From NCBI RefSeq assembly GCF_014696925.1, contig NZ_JACJQY010000007.1, positions 1 through 64,000 on the forward strand: a DNA stretch of 64,000 nt. Reading direction: 5' to 3'. Of the stretch, positions 8,853 through 16,739 are shown in pieces (position 1 is the first letter of the stretch; each line of letters starts with the position of its first letter). Origin of the DNA: Phormidium tenue FACHB-1050 (GTDB taxonomy: Bacteria > Cyanobacteriota > Cyanobacteriia > Pseudanabaenales > Pseudanabaenaceae). Below the pieces are notes generated by a model. The model saw only the letters and a list, made by a program, of their open reading frames with translations, had not been told where the DNA came from and made no database searches. A program made the translations under genes and the position numbers.

Positions 8853-9536
8853 GTGGGGCAATCCTTGTTTAGAAATTTTATGATGGAGTCCTATGTGGGT
8901 ACATTAACCGATATTTTCGTTGCTCAAAAAGATCAACGATTTGATTTTCTGCGTGAACACTTTTCTCGAATTTTTTTTAAGTATCATCAAGATCGGTTTG
9001 CAATTAAACAAATGCAACTAAAACCTTTTACTACCTTTCTTGACTCTCAGCTTTCTGAGCCTATCGATATCAATGTCACGGCTCAGTTTATCAAGCAACA
9101 TTGTGCAGATGCTCAATCTTTCGTTTCTACTGCTATTAGCGAAGTTGGTAAGTTTAACAATGTTCAACTTCTAGGTGGGGTTTCGCCTCGTTCAGCTAAT
9201 CTTGTGCGGGATTTATTCGCTGATGAGGATTCCTTGATTGTTAGTATCAGTCAGGATATTGTCATCGAAATTATTGATTTTCTCTGCTCAGATACTCACT
9301 ATCCTATGCTTTGTGATATTTGCTTTCCCTGTACTAGTCAAGTCATTGTAGCGGCCCATAAAAAGCGAATTCCTGTATCAGTAAGAATACTCAAACCTCC
9401 TCTGAGTTTCAAACGCAACCGCCATCGCATCATTGCTTGCAAGAACTGGGACGTACTTGTTCAATATGCTAGTGCTGATGTCGTCCTCAAACTATGCAGT
9501 ATTCCTTGGCTAGATGAAATTCCTTGCTTCGGCTAG
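8853..9536 (+). CDS. Hypothetical protein downstream of the replication gene
   Basis: A 227-residue protein of unrecognised family. The listed start is a GTG with an AAGG-type ribosome site; an ATG-ATG pair at 8880 is the alternative and would remove nine residues. Sequence is mixed alpha/beta with a cysteine cluster near residues 155-170 (CDICFPC), possibly metal-binding, and a basic patch (KRNRHR) after it. It lies in the same direction as the replication gene and ends before a strong bidirectional terminator, so it may belong to the replication unit. Confidence 0.55.
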   Translation: MGQSLFRNFMMESYVGTLTDIFVAQKDQRFDFLREHFSRIFFKYHQDRFAIKQMQLKPFTTFLDSQLSEPIDINVTAQFIKQHCADAQSFVSTAISEVGKFNNVQLLGGVSPRSANLVRDLFADEDSLIVSISQDIVIEIIDFLCSDTHYPMLCDICFPCTSQVIVAAHKKRIPVSVRILKPPLSFKRNRHRIIACKNWDVLVQYASADVVLKLCSIPWLDEIPCFG

Positions 9537-9553
9537 GTTTCTCGCTCAGGAAA

Positions 9554-9607
9554 AAATAAGCAGTCCGCTCTGCTCTTGTTGATCTGATTAGTTCGGACTG
9601 CTTATTT
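9554..9607. terminator. Bidirectional terminator between convergent genes
   Basis: A perfect 14-bp stem (AAATAAGCAGTCCG / CGGACTGCTTATTT) lies exactly between the convergent hypothetical gene and the PRTRC thiF gene. A- and T-tracts on both sides would let it work in both directions. Confidence 0.85.
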
Positions 9608-9609
9608 CT

Positions 9610-10290
9610 CTATTGGGGCTTCGCTCTTAGGTATTGTTTGGGCTTGCCAATCACTGCTGCTACTTCTTCTAGGGTGTTGAATCTAGACCATGCACTGCCA
9701 TGTTTGCAGTTTACATAGGTAGCAAAACGGGTCAGGGTTCCGCTTAGTAAGCGTAGTAGCATGTCCAATGCTTCATCAGCTATACGGTGATTGATCGACA
9801 TCGACTGAGCATTGGCGATCGCTGCTTCTTCACAGGATAGGACTTTCTGGATTACCTCTTGCTCCACCAGTAGATCTGGATGTTGCAAGGCGGGTGATGG
9901 CAGGGCTGTACAAAATGTGGGTATATGAAAGGCTCCTTTCATAATGTCCGCGGTGGCGCTAGATCCAATTAGTACTTGCCCCGAATCGTAATGATTGCCA
10001 CAGTCTAACCAGAAGGTTGTTTTTCCATTTTCTAAAACTTGGGCAATTTCAGTTCTAGCTTCTGGATTGTCCACCGCGCCAATACAGATGGTCAGGTGTT
10101 TCCATCGCGATGTTGCCATGTCTGCTCTAAATGATGAGACAATGGCGCTGATTTCGATGCCCCATTGCCATCCATACCTTGCTGCTAATACCGATGCTTT
10201 GGGAAGCTCAAGGTCGTTAGGAGTAAAGTTTTGGCGAGGAATATTCGTTGCTTCTACCCGATCTGGATCGATGAAAGTAACTGAGGTTGA
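9610..10290 (-). CDS. PRTRC ThiF/E1-like protein, 3' exon
   Basis: The second exon encodes 226 residues of a ThiF/E1-superfamily adenylyltransferase, separated from its 5' exon by a group II intron. After in-frame joining the protein is about 280 residues, as expected for PRTRC ThiF. Seen here are VTFIDPDRVEATNIPRQNF, the strand and loop that bind ATP and the DPD/E1 arginine region, and IGAVDNPEAR, the usual second motif. Such enzymes adenylate the C-terminus of a ubiquitin-like or sulfur-carrier protein; the cassette's own candidate substrate is protein C at 15.1 kb. I placed the exon start directly after the intron end. An open frame does continue upstream into the intron, but that extension is not thiF sequence. 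Confidence 0.85.
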   Translation of the reverse strand, partial: STSVTFIDPDRVEATNIPRQNFTPNDLELPKASVLAARYGWQWGIEISAIVSSFRADMATSRWKHLTICIGAVDNPEARTEIAQVLENGKTTFWLDCGNHYDSGQVLIGSSATADIMKGAFHIPTFCTALPSPALQHPDLLVEQEVIQKVLSCEEAAIANAQSMSINHRIADEALDMLLRLLSGTLTRFATYVNCKHGSAWSRFNTLEEVAAVIGKPKQYLRAKPQ

Positions 10291-12460
10291 GTCGAGGTAG
10301 GGTATTATCCCTAGCCCCTCTCTGTTAGATCCGTACGTGCGATTTTCATCGCATACGGCTCCCGATATTCTTAGCTTGCGCTTTTGCTCATGTGATGATA
10401 ATCGTGGCAACTTTCGTGTATTGCTGCAAGATTGTTAGGCTTCCGATTATTGTGATTTCCATCTATATGGTGCAGATGTACTCTTTCATCATCTACGAAC
10501 TTGAGTCCGCAAATTTTACATGAATGGTTTTGCCTATTAAGTGTTTTAGAGGTCATGTTGTCGTAGAGCTTACTGTGACGTTCGCTCCAATAAACCATAT
10601 CGCCATCGTAGGGGGATTTATTCCCTTTGACATTGATATGTCTACTTTCGGAGTAAGGCACGGCAGGGAAGGCTTTATCTAGTAATTGCTTACAGGAGTA
10701 GCGATCTTGCTTGGCTTCCTTGTTGAACACCTTAAATGCTCTGTATTGGATGTGATATAACGAGTTTCTTGAACCGTCCATCTTACAAAAGCGGTGGTAA
10801 TTTCTCCAACCTCTAACAATAGGTGCTAGCTTTTCAGCTTTTACCTTTGCACCATAATTCGAGTTATTGACAATGGCTTTTACCTTTTTGCGGAAAGCTT
10901 TGAAATTAGCCTCTGAGGGCGTACTTTTAAATTTTCCGTTTTTCTGACATTTGAAATGCCAGCCTAGGAAGTCAAATCCATCTTTCGTGGCGGTTGTCTT
11001 GGTCTTTTTCTCGCTAACCTGCATACCTCTTGCAGCTAAAAATTCGCTGATTTTGGTAAGTATTTCAACATCATTGTCTTCAGGGCGAAGAATTATCACC
11101 ATGTCATCCGCATAACGGATTGATGGTTCTCTCCATCCATTATTGGAACCTCTGTATCTATGGATACTTTCGATTCCGTTTAATGCGATGTTTGCTAATA
11201 GTGGGCTTACGACTCCGCCTTGTGGCGTTCCTTGGTCTGGAAAACCTACATTGATTCCAGCTTTAAGACATCTAAAGATGCCAAGCTTTAATCCCGTGGG
11301 GGCGATTAGGTTATCCATGATTGCAGAGTGGTTAATCCTATCGAAGCATTTTTCAATATCGAGTTCAATAACTCGTTTATTTATCCCATTTGCTTCACTG
11401 TTGAGGTTGCTGAATAGGAGTTTCTGAGCATCATGCGCTGAACGTCCCGTTCTAAACCCATAACTTCGCGCGTGGAAAGTTGCTTCGTGTGCTGGTTCAA
11501 GTGCATATTTTGCTAGGCATTGCCAAGCTCTATCCGCAATTGTAGGTACTTTGAGCATACGGGTTGTCCCGTCCTTTTTAGGGATAGGGATTTCTCGTAA
11601 ACCTGAGTGTTTCCAGTTGATATAATGTTTGGCTAAAGTTTTCTCTAGCTCAAATCGTTCCTCGAATGAGAGAGACTTTTTACCATCTATACCAGCCGTC
11701 TTTTTACCAGCGTTTAGCTGCGTTACTTGCCGAATCGCTAGTAATCTAGCTGATTTGGATTTAAGAATTAGCTTTTGTAATGACCTTGCTTTCCGCATGT
11801 CGTTAACTTGAACTGCTTTGAACACGCGCTTTTGCAACCTAAAAAGGTTAACTCGGAATTTCTTCCAAGGTAATTCTTTCCAAAGTTCACTAATATTTCT
11901 ATTGTGGCTAACCATGATTTGCTCTAGTTTGTGTTTTCTGAATACCTTGAGGCAATTACGCCTCATCCTACCCGAACCTAAGGGGTTAATCCTCTCGTCT
12001 GGTCTACCGTAAATTCGACAATTTACAGACCTTAGACTCGTTTTTATTCGTTCCGTCCAGATGATTGTTTTGTCCCCTTAGACGTAGCCATTTCAACCAC
12101 CAGAACCCCTTACTCATACCGATAGCAAAGTCAGTTCGGCGGGATACAAATCTCTGGTAGAGTCAGACATTAGGATTGCGTCTGCTCGGGAATAGGTCGT
12201 TTTTCTAGGCTCTATTTCGTCTTAGGGACTCCCTGTTAGCGCCAGTGTCATCTGCAATTGATGTCTGATTGCGCCCTGTTCCCAGCTTCGACCTCCCGTA
12301 ACCGAGTCGGGTTATCGTGGGCAGATAAGGAGTCAGTCTTGAGTTTAGACGGAAGGGCTTGCACCTTCATCGTCTGGACAGTTAAGCTAGTCTTGGGAGA
12401 CTTGGCTCTGATGGTTATGTACGGACTGATTACCGTGATTCACCATCAAACGAATCGCAC
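10291..12460 (-). mobile_element. Group II intron 1, inserted in PRTRC thiF
   Basis: A 2170-nt intron on the minus strand. Its 5' end reads GTGCGATTCGTTTGATGG, the GTGCG start of bacterial group II introns. Domain V lies at 10328-10361 (34 nt, GAGCC...GGATC, with catalytic AGC and a GAAA-type loop), followed by domain VI and an end in CTCGAC. Joining the flanks gives ...GKKV-STSVTFID..., which restores the thiF frame exactly. The 5' part (12013-12460) is domain I and other structural RNA and holds no gene. The intron-encoded protein sits in domain IV. It is closely related along its length to the second intron at 23.8-26.0 kb. Confidence 0.92.
10371..11915 (-). CDS. ltrA: Group II intron reverse transcriptase/maturase with HNH domain
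   Basis: The intron-encoded protein. The frame could begin 51 bases further upstream, but the Met starting MVSHNRNISELWKEL gives the usual N-terminus, 514 residues. The reverse transcriptase fingers-palm region includes GTPQGGVVSPLLANIALNG and the catalytic YADDMVIIL. It is followed by the maturase (X) region (GWRNYHRFCKMDGSRN) and a C-terminal HNH endonuclease with the cysteine pairs CKICGLKF and the HHIDGNHNN core. All catalytic residues appear intact, so the intron is probably able to splice and move. The protein assists intron splicing and copies the intron into new DNA sites. Confidence 0.93.
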   Translation of the reverse strand: MVSHNRNISELWKELPWKKFRVNLFRLQKRVFKAVQVNDMRKARSLQKLILKSKSARLLAIRQVTQLNAGKKTAGIDGKKSLSFEERFELEKTLAKHYINWKHSGLREIPIPKKDGTTRMLKVPTIADRAWQCLAKYALEPAHEATFHARSYGFRTGRSAHDAQKLLFSNLNSEANGINKRVIELDIEKCFDRINHSAIMDNLIAPTGLKLGIFRCLKAGINVGFPDQGTPQGGVVSPLLANIALNGIESIHRYRGSNNGWREPSIRYADDMVIILRPEDNDVEILTKISEFLAARGMQVSEKKTKTTATKDGFDFLGWHFKCQKNGKFKSTPSEANFKAFRKKVKAIVNNSNYGAKVKAEKLAPIVRGWRNYHRFCKMDGSRNSLYHIQYRAFKVFNKEAKQDRYSCKQLLDKAFPAVPYSESRHINVKGNKSPYDGDMVYWSERHSKLYDNMTSKTLNRQNHSCKICGLKFVDDERVHLHHIDGNHNNRKPNNLAAIHESCHDYHHMSKSAS

Positions 12461-12622
12461 TACTTTTTTCCCTGCTTGTTTCTGTAAATAGGCGATGCGT
12501 GGCAAGTTCACGGCTAACCATCCGCCTGTGCCTCCACAGCCTATGAGAATTAGGTCTAGTTCTTCATAGGCTGGTAGCAGGATGGGGACAGCTGCGGCAA
12601 AGGGTAATGATAGATTTGACAT
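12461..12622 (-). CDS. PRTRC ThiF/E1-like protein, 5' exon
   Basis: The first exon encodes 54 residues, including the dinucleotide-binding glycine motif IGCGGTGGWLA that holds ATP in E1-like enzymes. Its ATG overlaps the stop of PRTRC gene A (TAATG), so the genes are translationally coupled. The coding frame runs up to codon GTA, immediately before the intron's GTGCG. Reading on without splicing gives only VRFV and a stop. A functional enzyme therefore requires intron removal. Confidence 0.85.
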
Positions 12623-13311
12623 TACCAATCCTCCGCTAAGCAGTCTGTTAGTTGTGCTGGTAACTCCAAGATCCCTGTGGTTGCGGTTTCGTAGAAATGA
12701 CCGTAAATTCCCACTCGCATCCTGATCTGTGGGTTGGAGAAGATTTCACCCAGCACTCCATAAATCCGAAAGCCTGTCTCATCTCGGTTATCTGTTTCGG
12801 AGAAGTAAGCTCTCATGCCATGATGGGAATGGATTTCGATAATTGCTTTGCCGTAGGTGCTGTTTACACTATTGTCCAATGGCTTACAGGATGTGGCTGT
12901 TTGCTCTTGTTCTGGAATCGCGAGCTGCCAATTGCCATTTTCAAAATATAGGTGAAATACAATTTCAACTGGGCGATTATTAGTGTCGCAAGCAATGCGT
13001 GAGGCTTCGAGCATTTGCTCTACTAGCGTTACGGGGACTGCGGGGTATGTCATCTGTACAGATGTTGATATTGCTCTTAGTCCTTTGGCTTTGTAATACG
13101 ACACTGGCGCGATCGCTGTCAAACCTTGCCTCTTTGCCCTGACAAATGTGCCATTACTGCCGTACACATACTCATACATTGAGGTTGGGGCAATTTCAGG
13201 CAAGCTTTGATTTGTGGCGATGATGTGCTGAATTAACGGGGGATTCTGGGCGGATGGCAATGCGGTATTTGTTGTGGCTACGTGCTTTTGGATATGTTCT
13301 AATAATTTCAT
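12622..13311 (-). CDS. PRTRC system protein A (JAB/MPN domain)
   Basis: A 229-residue protein. The start is the ATG that overlaps the stop of gene B by four bases (ATGA). The C-terminal half carries a JAMM-type motif, EIHSHHGMRAYFSETDNRDE: a glutamate upstream, two zinc-ligand histidines, and S-x-x-D with the final D/E. JAB proteins of this kind are zinc isopeptidases that trim or remove ubiquitin-like proteins. In PRTRC (ParB-Related, ThiF-Related Cassette) loci, protein A is found beside ThiF and protein C, giving the set of activating enzyme, ubiquitin-like protein and protease. The role of the whole cassette is still unknown. Confidence 0.85.
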   Translation of the reverse strand: MKLLEHIQKHVATTNTALPSAQNPPLIQHIIATNQSLPEIAPTSMYEYVYGSNGTFVRAKRQGLTAIAPVSYYKAKGLRAISTSVQMTYPAVPVTLVEQMLEASRIACDTNNRPVEIVFHLYFENGNWQLAIPEQEQTATSCKPLDNSVNSTYGKAIIEIHSHHGMRAYFSETDNRDETGFRIYGVLGEIFSNPQIRMRVGIYGHFYETATTGILELPAQLTDCLAEDW

Positions 13312-14015
13312 TGGTTGATTACCATGTTGATCGCTACCTTTACGGAACTGCCACATTGGACGAGATCGTTGATGGGGTAGCGGTTGGATTTCTGCAATTG
13401 GATCAGTTTTTCGCGGATGTCTTCTGGATGGGTATTTGATTTGCTATCCACAAGATGATTGTTAAATGGTGCAGTCATAAACATCTGCCATGCTTTAAAT
13501 AGGCGCTCTATCCCTTCTGCATAGTTGCTGAGATTATTCTCAACTCCCATACAGATCCTGCCATCTCCATAGATGTTTGGTAATGGCACATGGTAAATAG
13601 GTGCTTCGGGTTCAAAGGTTTTTTGTTTGGTTGCCCAGATGTAGCAAGTGTCACCGCATAGCATAAATACTGTCCCCATCATGGGAATGGTCAGGGAGAT
13701 TCGCTCTCCATCACCCTGTAGGTCGGCGAAGGTAAATGTCCGTTTTGCAGGTGGCATAAACTGCACATACCAATGCCCTTGACGACAAATACCCAATCGT
13801 TTTACTCCGTCGGGTATCCAGCCTGAGTCGATACGTTCATGTTGAAAGGCAGCTCTCACTGTTTCAGGGGATAAGAACTTGTAAGTTTCTTTCTCTCCCT
13901 GTCGATATTGAAAGCAGTAATGTCCTCCTTTCAGAAACAGGAGTTTTGCCTCTGCTTCGATTAATGGATAGCCATCGGGTTTGAGGGCATCTTGGAGTGG
14001 GTCTAGGATTAGCAT
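13308..14015 (-). CDS. PRTRC system protein B
   Basis: A 235-residue protein. I chose the ATG at 14015 because GAGGAA lies six bases upstream; a TTG 21 bases earlier is the alternative. The signature HVPLPNIYGDGRICMG, about two thirds of the way along, is the conserved core of PRTRC protein B. Its fold and activity are not known. It overlaps gene A by four bases, so A, B and ThiF are likely made in fixed proportion. Confidence 0.85.
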   Translation of the reverse strand: MLILDPLQDALKPDGYPLIEAEAKLLFLKGGHYCFQYRQGEKETYKFLSPETVRAAFQHERIDSGWIPDGVKRLGICRQGHWYVQFMPPAKRTFTFADLQGDGERISLTIPMMGTVFMLCGDTCYIWATKQKTFEPEAPIYHVPLPNIYGDGRICMGVENNLSNYAEGIERLFKAWQMFMTAPFNNHLVDSKSNTHPEDIREKLIQLQKSNRYPINDLVQCGSSVKVAINMVINQ

Positions 14016-14025
14016 TGCTGTTTCC

Positions 14026-14778
14026 TCATGCGGCAAGATAGTGGTTGCGTATTTCGGGATTTGGCTCTTTACATTTGTTCCAGAGCTTGACCACCTTGAT
14101 ACAGTTGGCGGTGTCTTGATCTAGCCATTCGATGAATTCTCGATACTTTTGCCTGATCGCTTGGGCTTCTATATAGGCTTCTCTTAAGTTATCTATTACC
14201 TCTACTGTCCAATGAGCATCTACGATGTCATTCTCATAGGAGATATCTAGCCATAGATTGCCTGTGGACTGAGTTAGCATATCCAACGCTATGGGTAAGA
14301 GGGTGATTGTCCCTCTTACCTTTTTGCATTCCCGAGTTAACTTTTGGTAATTGATGTAACTCGCGACAGGTGGCAAGTCTTGTTCCAGTTCTCCCTCAAT
14401 GTCATCCCATGTATCCCTATCTAATCCATGAATTAGACTCATCAAGAATTTCTCGGTCGCTCCTAGTTCTTCAAAGTTATCGTAATACCATGAAGTGCCA
14501 AGTGGCTCTACGGGAATATAGGAGATACGTTCTGATTCTTCTAGCAGTAATGGTAGTGGGAAGAATTGCTCATCCACTAAGGTCAGAAATTCTAGCTCCT
14601 TATCACTAAAGTTTTCAAGGCTAGTAACTTTGACACTAGCCTTTGATTGTTGGTATTCGTCAGGATAGTAATACTGATACAGTTGCAGCATCGTAGCTCG
14701 TTGCTGGAGGGCTGCAATATGTTCCACAGCTCTGTCGGCAGAGCTTGCTGCTAACCACTCGAATTTAGCTTTGTCCAT
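14026..14778 (-). CDS. Hypothetical PRTRC-operon protein (position of protein F)
   Basis: A 250-residue acidic, largely helical protein of unrecognised family. It contains many aromatic and acidic residues (DRDTWDDIEGELEQDLPP) and no visible catalytic motif. It lies in the PRTRC operon directly upstream of gene B, where other PRTRC cassettes encode protein F. That assignment rests on position only. The one-base gap to the upstream gene and the 11-bp gap to the B start support operon membership. Confidence 0.65.
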   Translation of the reverse strand: MDKAKFEWLAASSADRAVEHIAALQQRATMLQLYQYYYPDEYQQSKASVKVTSLENFSDKELEFLTLVDEQFFPLPLLLEESERISYIPVEPLGTSWYYDNFEELGATEKFLMSLIHGLDRDTWDDIEGELEQDLPPVASYINYQKLTRECKKVRGTITLLPIALDMLTQSTGNLWLDISYENDIVDAHWTVEVIDNLREAYIEAQAIRQKYREFIEWLDQDTANCIKVVKLWNKCKEPNPEIRNHYLAA

Positions 14779-14779
14779 C

Positions 14780-15034
14780 TCAGAATCCTCGGATCGTCAT
14801 CGGTGCGGCGATCGGGTTTGCTCTTTTCAGGCTGTCTATTGTCCTTTGATTGCATAGGCTCTGTTTGTGTAGTTTTTTGCTTGCTTCCTCAAAGTCCTCT
14901 AACCCGATGATCTCACTCAGCTCGATTAAATGATGCCCCTGCGCTTCGTACTGCTCAATTTCCCACAGTATTTCAAGCAGGGGTGGGATTTCTTCTGGGG
15001 TTGTTATCAAAGTAGCGATCGCTGTCTCGCTCAT
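14780..15034 (-). CDS. Small helical PRTRC-operon protein
   Basis: An 84-residue acidic protein, predicted helical throughout (LLEILWEIEQYEAQGHHLIE, then LEDFEEASKKLHKQ). Its start overlaps the stop of gene C by four bases. No family is recognised. Its place between protein C and the larger hypothetical suggests it belongs to the cassette, perhaps as an adaptor. Confidence 0.6.
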   Translation of the reverse strand: MSETAIATLITTPEEIPPLLEILWEIEQYEAQGHHLIELSEIIGLEDFEEASKKLHKQSLCNQRTIDSLKRANPIAAPMTIRGF

Positions 15035-15243
15035 ATTGCCCCTTTTGTCCCAGCAAGTTTGCAGACATCCACGAGGATATCGCCGTTGGCTTGCACGGTT
15101 CTTTCGATTTTCGAGTTCTTGATTCCTTCAAAATACAGGCTGAGAGTAGCCCTAATTTGTTCGTCACTGCTGCCAATTTCAGGTGGGACGGGAATCGTCT
15201 GTCCTTCAATCTTGATGTTATAGTTCACTTCTGTTCCATTCAT
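15031..15243 (-). CDS. PRTRC system protein C (ubiquitin-like)
   Basis: A 70-residue protein with the small beta-grasp pattern of PRTRC protein C: GQTIPVPPEIGSSDEQIR, then a helix, YFEGIKNSKIERTV, and a final strand ending KLAGTKGAI. PRTRC C proteins usually end soon after a GTKG motif, as here. It is the likely ubiquitin-like substrate for the ThiF/E1 protein and the JAB protein of the same operon. The two residues after the glycine would have to be trimmed if the glycine is the conjugated end. Four-base overlaps with both neighbours show tight coupling. Confidence 0.8.
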   Translation of the reverse strand: MNGTEVNYNIKIEGQTIPVPPEIGSSDEQIRATLSLYFEGIKNSKIERTVQANGDILVDVCKLAGTKGAI

Positions 15244-15557
15244 AATAGTGCCATCTGTTCTGATTTTGTCGATACTAGGGATCGTTTGGTGGTTGTGATT
15301 AGTTCTGGCTTTTCTTCTTCAACCATTGCAGTTGGTTCTTGGATTGCCAACTGACTGGTGGCATAAGCTTGAACGATCTGGGCTAGGGGCAAAGGAATTG
15401 GCACTAACTCTTTCAATCTAATCGTCTGAATCAATGGCATGCCCTGTTCACGGCAAATGGAAATTATCACCATTCGCTCGGCTGAGTCTGCTTCTGGCAA
15501 TATCTCAATGCACAGCTTTAGTCTGTCTTTGTCTAAGTCAATTGCTGGGTTGGTCAT
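15240..15557 (-). CDS. Hypothetical first protein of the PRTRC operon
   Basis: A 105-residue protein, predicted alpha/beta in its first 70 residues (KLCIEILPEADSAERMVI, CREQGMPLIQTIRL) with a low-complexity tail. It is the first gene of the cassette and overlaps gene C by four bases. It could stand in the position of PRTRC protein E, but I do not recognise the sequence. The promoter should lie in the 77 bp between it and the terminator at 15.64 kb. Confidence 0.6.
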   Translation of the reverse strand: MTNPAIDLDKDRLKLCIEILPEADSAERMVIISICREQGMPLIQTIRLKELVPIPLPLAQIVQAYATSQLAIQEPTAMVEEEKPELITTTKRSLVSTKSEQMALL

Positions 15558-15634
15558 GGCTTTTTCGCTACTGGAATTATGGCTATCTTCGTTAGCAATG
15601 GCGCTAGCCGTTTTTAATAAGCATTAGTTGAATT

Positions 15635-15679
15635 AAAAAAACAGCAAAATCCTCAAATATGAGGATTTTGCTGTTTTTT
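15635..15679 (-). terminator. Rho-independent terminator
   Basis: A long perfect stem (AAAACAGCAAAATCCTC and complement) with a small loop and mirrored A/T tracts, just beyond the stop of the next minus-strand gene. It separates that gene from the PRTRC operon. Confidence 0.88.
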
Positions 15680-15686
15680 CGCTCGA

Positions 15687-16124
15687 TTAGGCGGCAATTT
15701 GTCTATACCTTGGTTTCGCTTTAGACTTGATGCCAACTGGAATTGGGATTCGGGCTGGGAATACGCGCAAACGTTCTTCTGTAAATACTCTGAACTTGGC
15801 GGTGTGATGTCTACCGTTATCATTGACAGTCAGATACACTCGCTCGTCCAGAATTGCTTCGATGGTTGCATCGGGTAGTTCTGGTCGGGGATACAGTGGG
15901 AATATATCCTCATGTTCTTGCAAGAATAACTCCACTGTCTCAGCAAAGCGTTGTTTAGTTTGTTCCCTGTCAAAGCCTGTAATCAATTTTGTACCAAGCC
16001 ATTGGGCGAATACTTTCTGCTCAAGGCTGACTGAATACTTCTTGGCTTGAGCTACCCATTCAGTGCCTTGATTGGTGAATCGAACCGATAGCAAACATTG
16101 ATAGCCTTTGTGAGTGTAAATCAT
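15687..16124 (-). CDS. Hypothetical protein, 145 aa
   Basis: No family recognised. The protein starts with a beta-rich stretch (HKGYQCLLSVRF, WVAQAKKYS) and ends in a basic proline-containing tail (IPVGIKSKAKPRYRQ). It is flanked by its own terminator on one side and that of ssb on the other, so it is probably transcribed alone. A leader with CGCTATCGCT lies upstream, like the heads of the leader motifs at ssb and other genes. Confidence 0.6.
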   Translation of the reverse strand: MIYTHKGYQCLLSVRFTNQGTEWVAQAKKYSVSLEQKVFAQWLGTKLITGFDREQTKQRFAETVELFLQEHEDIFPLYPRPELPDATIEAILDERVYLTVNDNGRHHTAKFRVFTEERLRVFPARIPIPVGIKSKAKPRYRQIAA

Positions 16125-16176
16125 AGTTGCTTTCCTACTTTTTTAGCTGGGCAGGAGCCTTGAGCGATAGCGACTA

Positions 16177-16210
16177 AAAAAAGCAGAGAGCAATACTGCT
16201 CTCTGCTTTT
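16177..16210 (-). terminator. Terminator of ssb
   Basis: Perfect stem AAAAGCAGAGAGCA / TGCTCTCTGCTTTT with a four-base loop, immediately after the ssb stop. Confidence 0.88.
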
Positions 16211-16214
16211 TCAA

Positions 16215-16622
16215 CTAGAAGTCATCATAGAAAGGGGCTGATTCTTGATACTCTTCGTCTTCGGCAGACTTCTTCACAACATCAATGAAGTTTAGAGATT
16301 GGGCATGAATCACAGTTCGCGCATGATGCTTCTTGTCTTTCTTGGACTTATACTCTTCTGGTTGAGTCAGAACTCCAGTTACTTCGACGAAGCGCCCAGA
16401 TTCTGCGCGCTCTTCGGCATATTCCGCAGTTCCATTCCAGCAGACTACCTTTACCCAGAGAGGTTCTTGGTTGATCCAATTACCATCTCTGTCGCGACGA
16501 GGTTTGGGCTGCACGGCGAGGCTGAAGTCTAGAACGTCTTTGCCGCTGGTTTTGGTTTGACGAATTTCAGATACATTACCGACATAACCAGAGAGGACTA
16601 CGAGATTAGTAGAATTACACAT
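16215..16622 (-). CDS. ssb: Single-stranded DNA-binding protein
   Basis: A 135-residue SSB with one OB fold: NLVVLSGYVGNVSEIRQT at the start, then DFSLAVQ, WVKVVCWN and GRFVEVTGVL, in the usual order. The C-terminus is acidic and ends in DDF, the tip that binds recombination and replication partners. It is shorter than chromosomal SSBs, as plasmid copies often are. It coats single-stranded DNA during replication or recombination and sits beside a RecA-like ATPase gene. The leader carries a motif shared with three other genes here. Confidence 0.93.
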   Translation of the reverse strand: MCNSTNLVVLSGYVGNVSEIRQTKTSGKDVLDFSLAVQPKPRRDRDGNWINQEPLWVKVVCWNGTAEYAEERAESGRFVEVTGVLTQPEEYKSKKDKKHHARTVIHAQSLNFIDVVKKSAEDEEYQESAPFYDDF

Positions 16623-16645
16623 GAGTTTTTCCTTCCATTTAGGAA

Positions 16646-16676
16646 TCAGGTCATGGACTTCTACGCGATAGCGTAT
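16646..16676 (-). promoter_or_regulatory. Shared leader motif, copy at ssb
   Basis: On the minus strand this reads CGCTATCGCGTAGAAGTCC then ATGACCTGATT, about 25-55 bases before the ssb start. The same pattern, CGCTnnCGC-nn(n)-AAGTCYRTGA-nGATT, recurs upstream of the genes starting at 23705, 34308 and 35420. Confidence 0.5.
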
Positions 16677-16684
16677 CTTTAAAA

Positions 16685-16732
16685 AAAATCAATAACTCTC
16701 CAATCCATTTTGACTGGTGAGTTATTGATTTT
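16685..16732 (-). terminator. Hairpin terminator after the RecA-like ATPase
   Basis: Perfect 14-bp stem AAAATCAATAACTC / GAGTTATTGATTTT with a 20-base loop and flanking A/T tracts, directly after the gene's stop. Confidence 0.75.
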
Positions 16733-16739
16733 GCGATTT

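Noticed and set aside
10291-10410. Open frame extending the ThiF protein upstream with a start MPRLSSHEQK
   Set aside because: It reads through domains V and VI of the group II intron. The true exon starts at the intron end.
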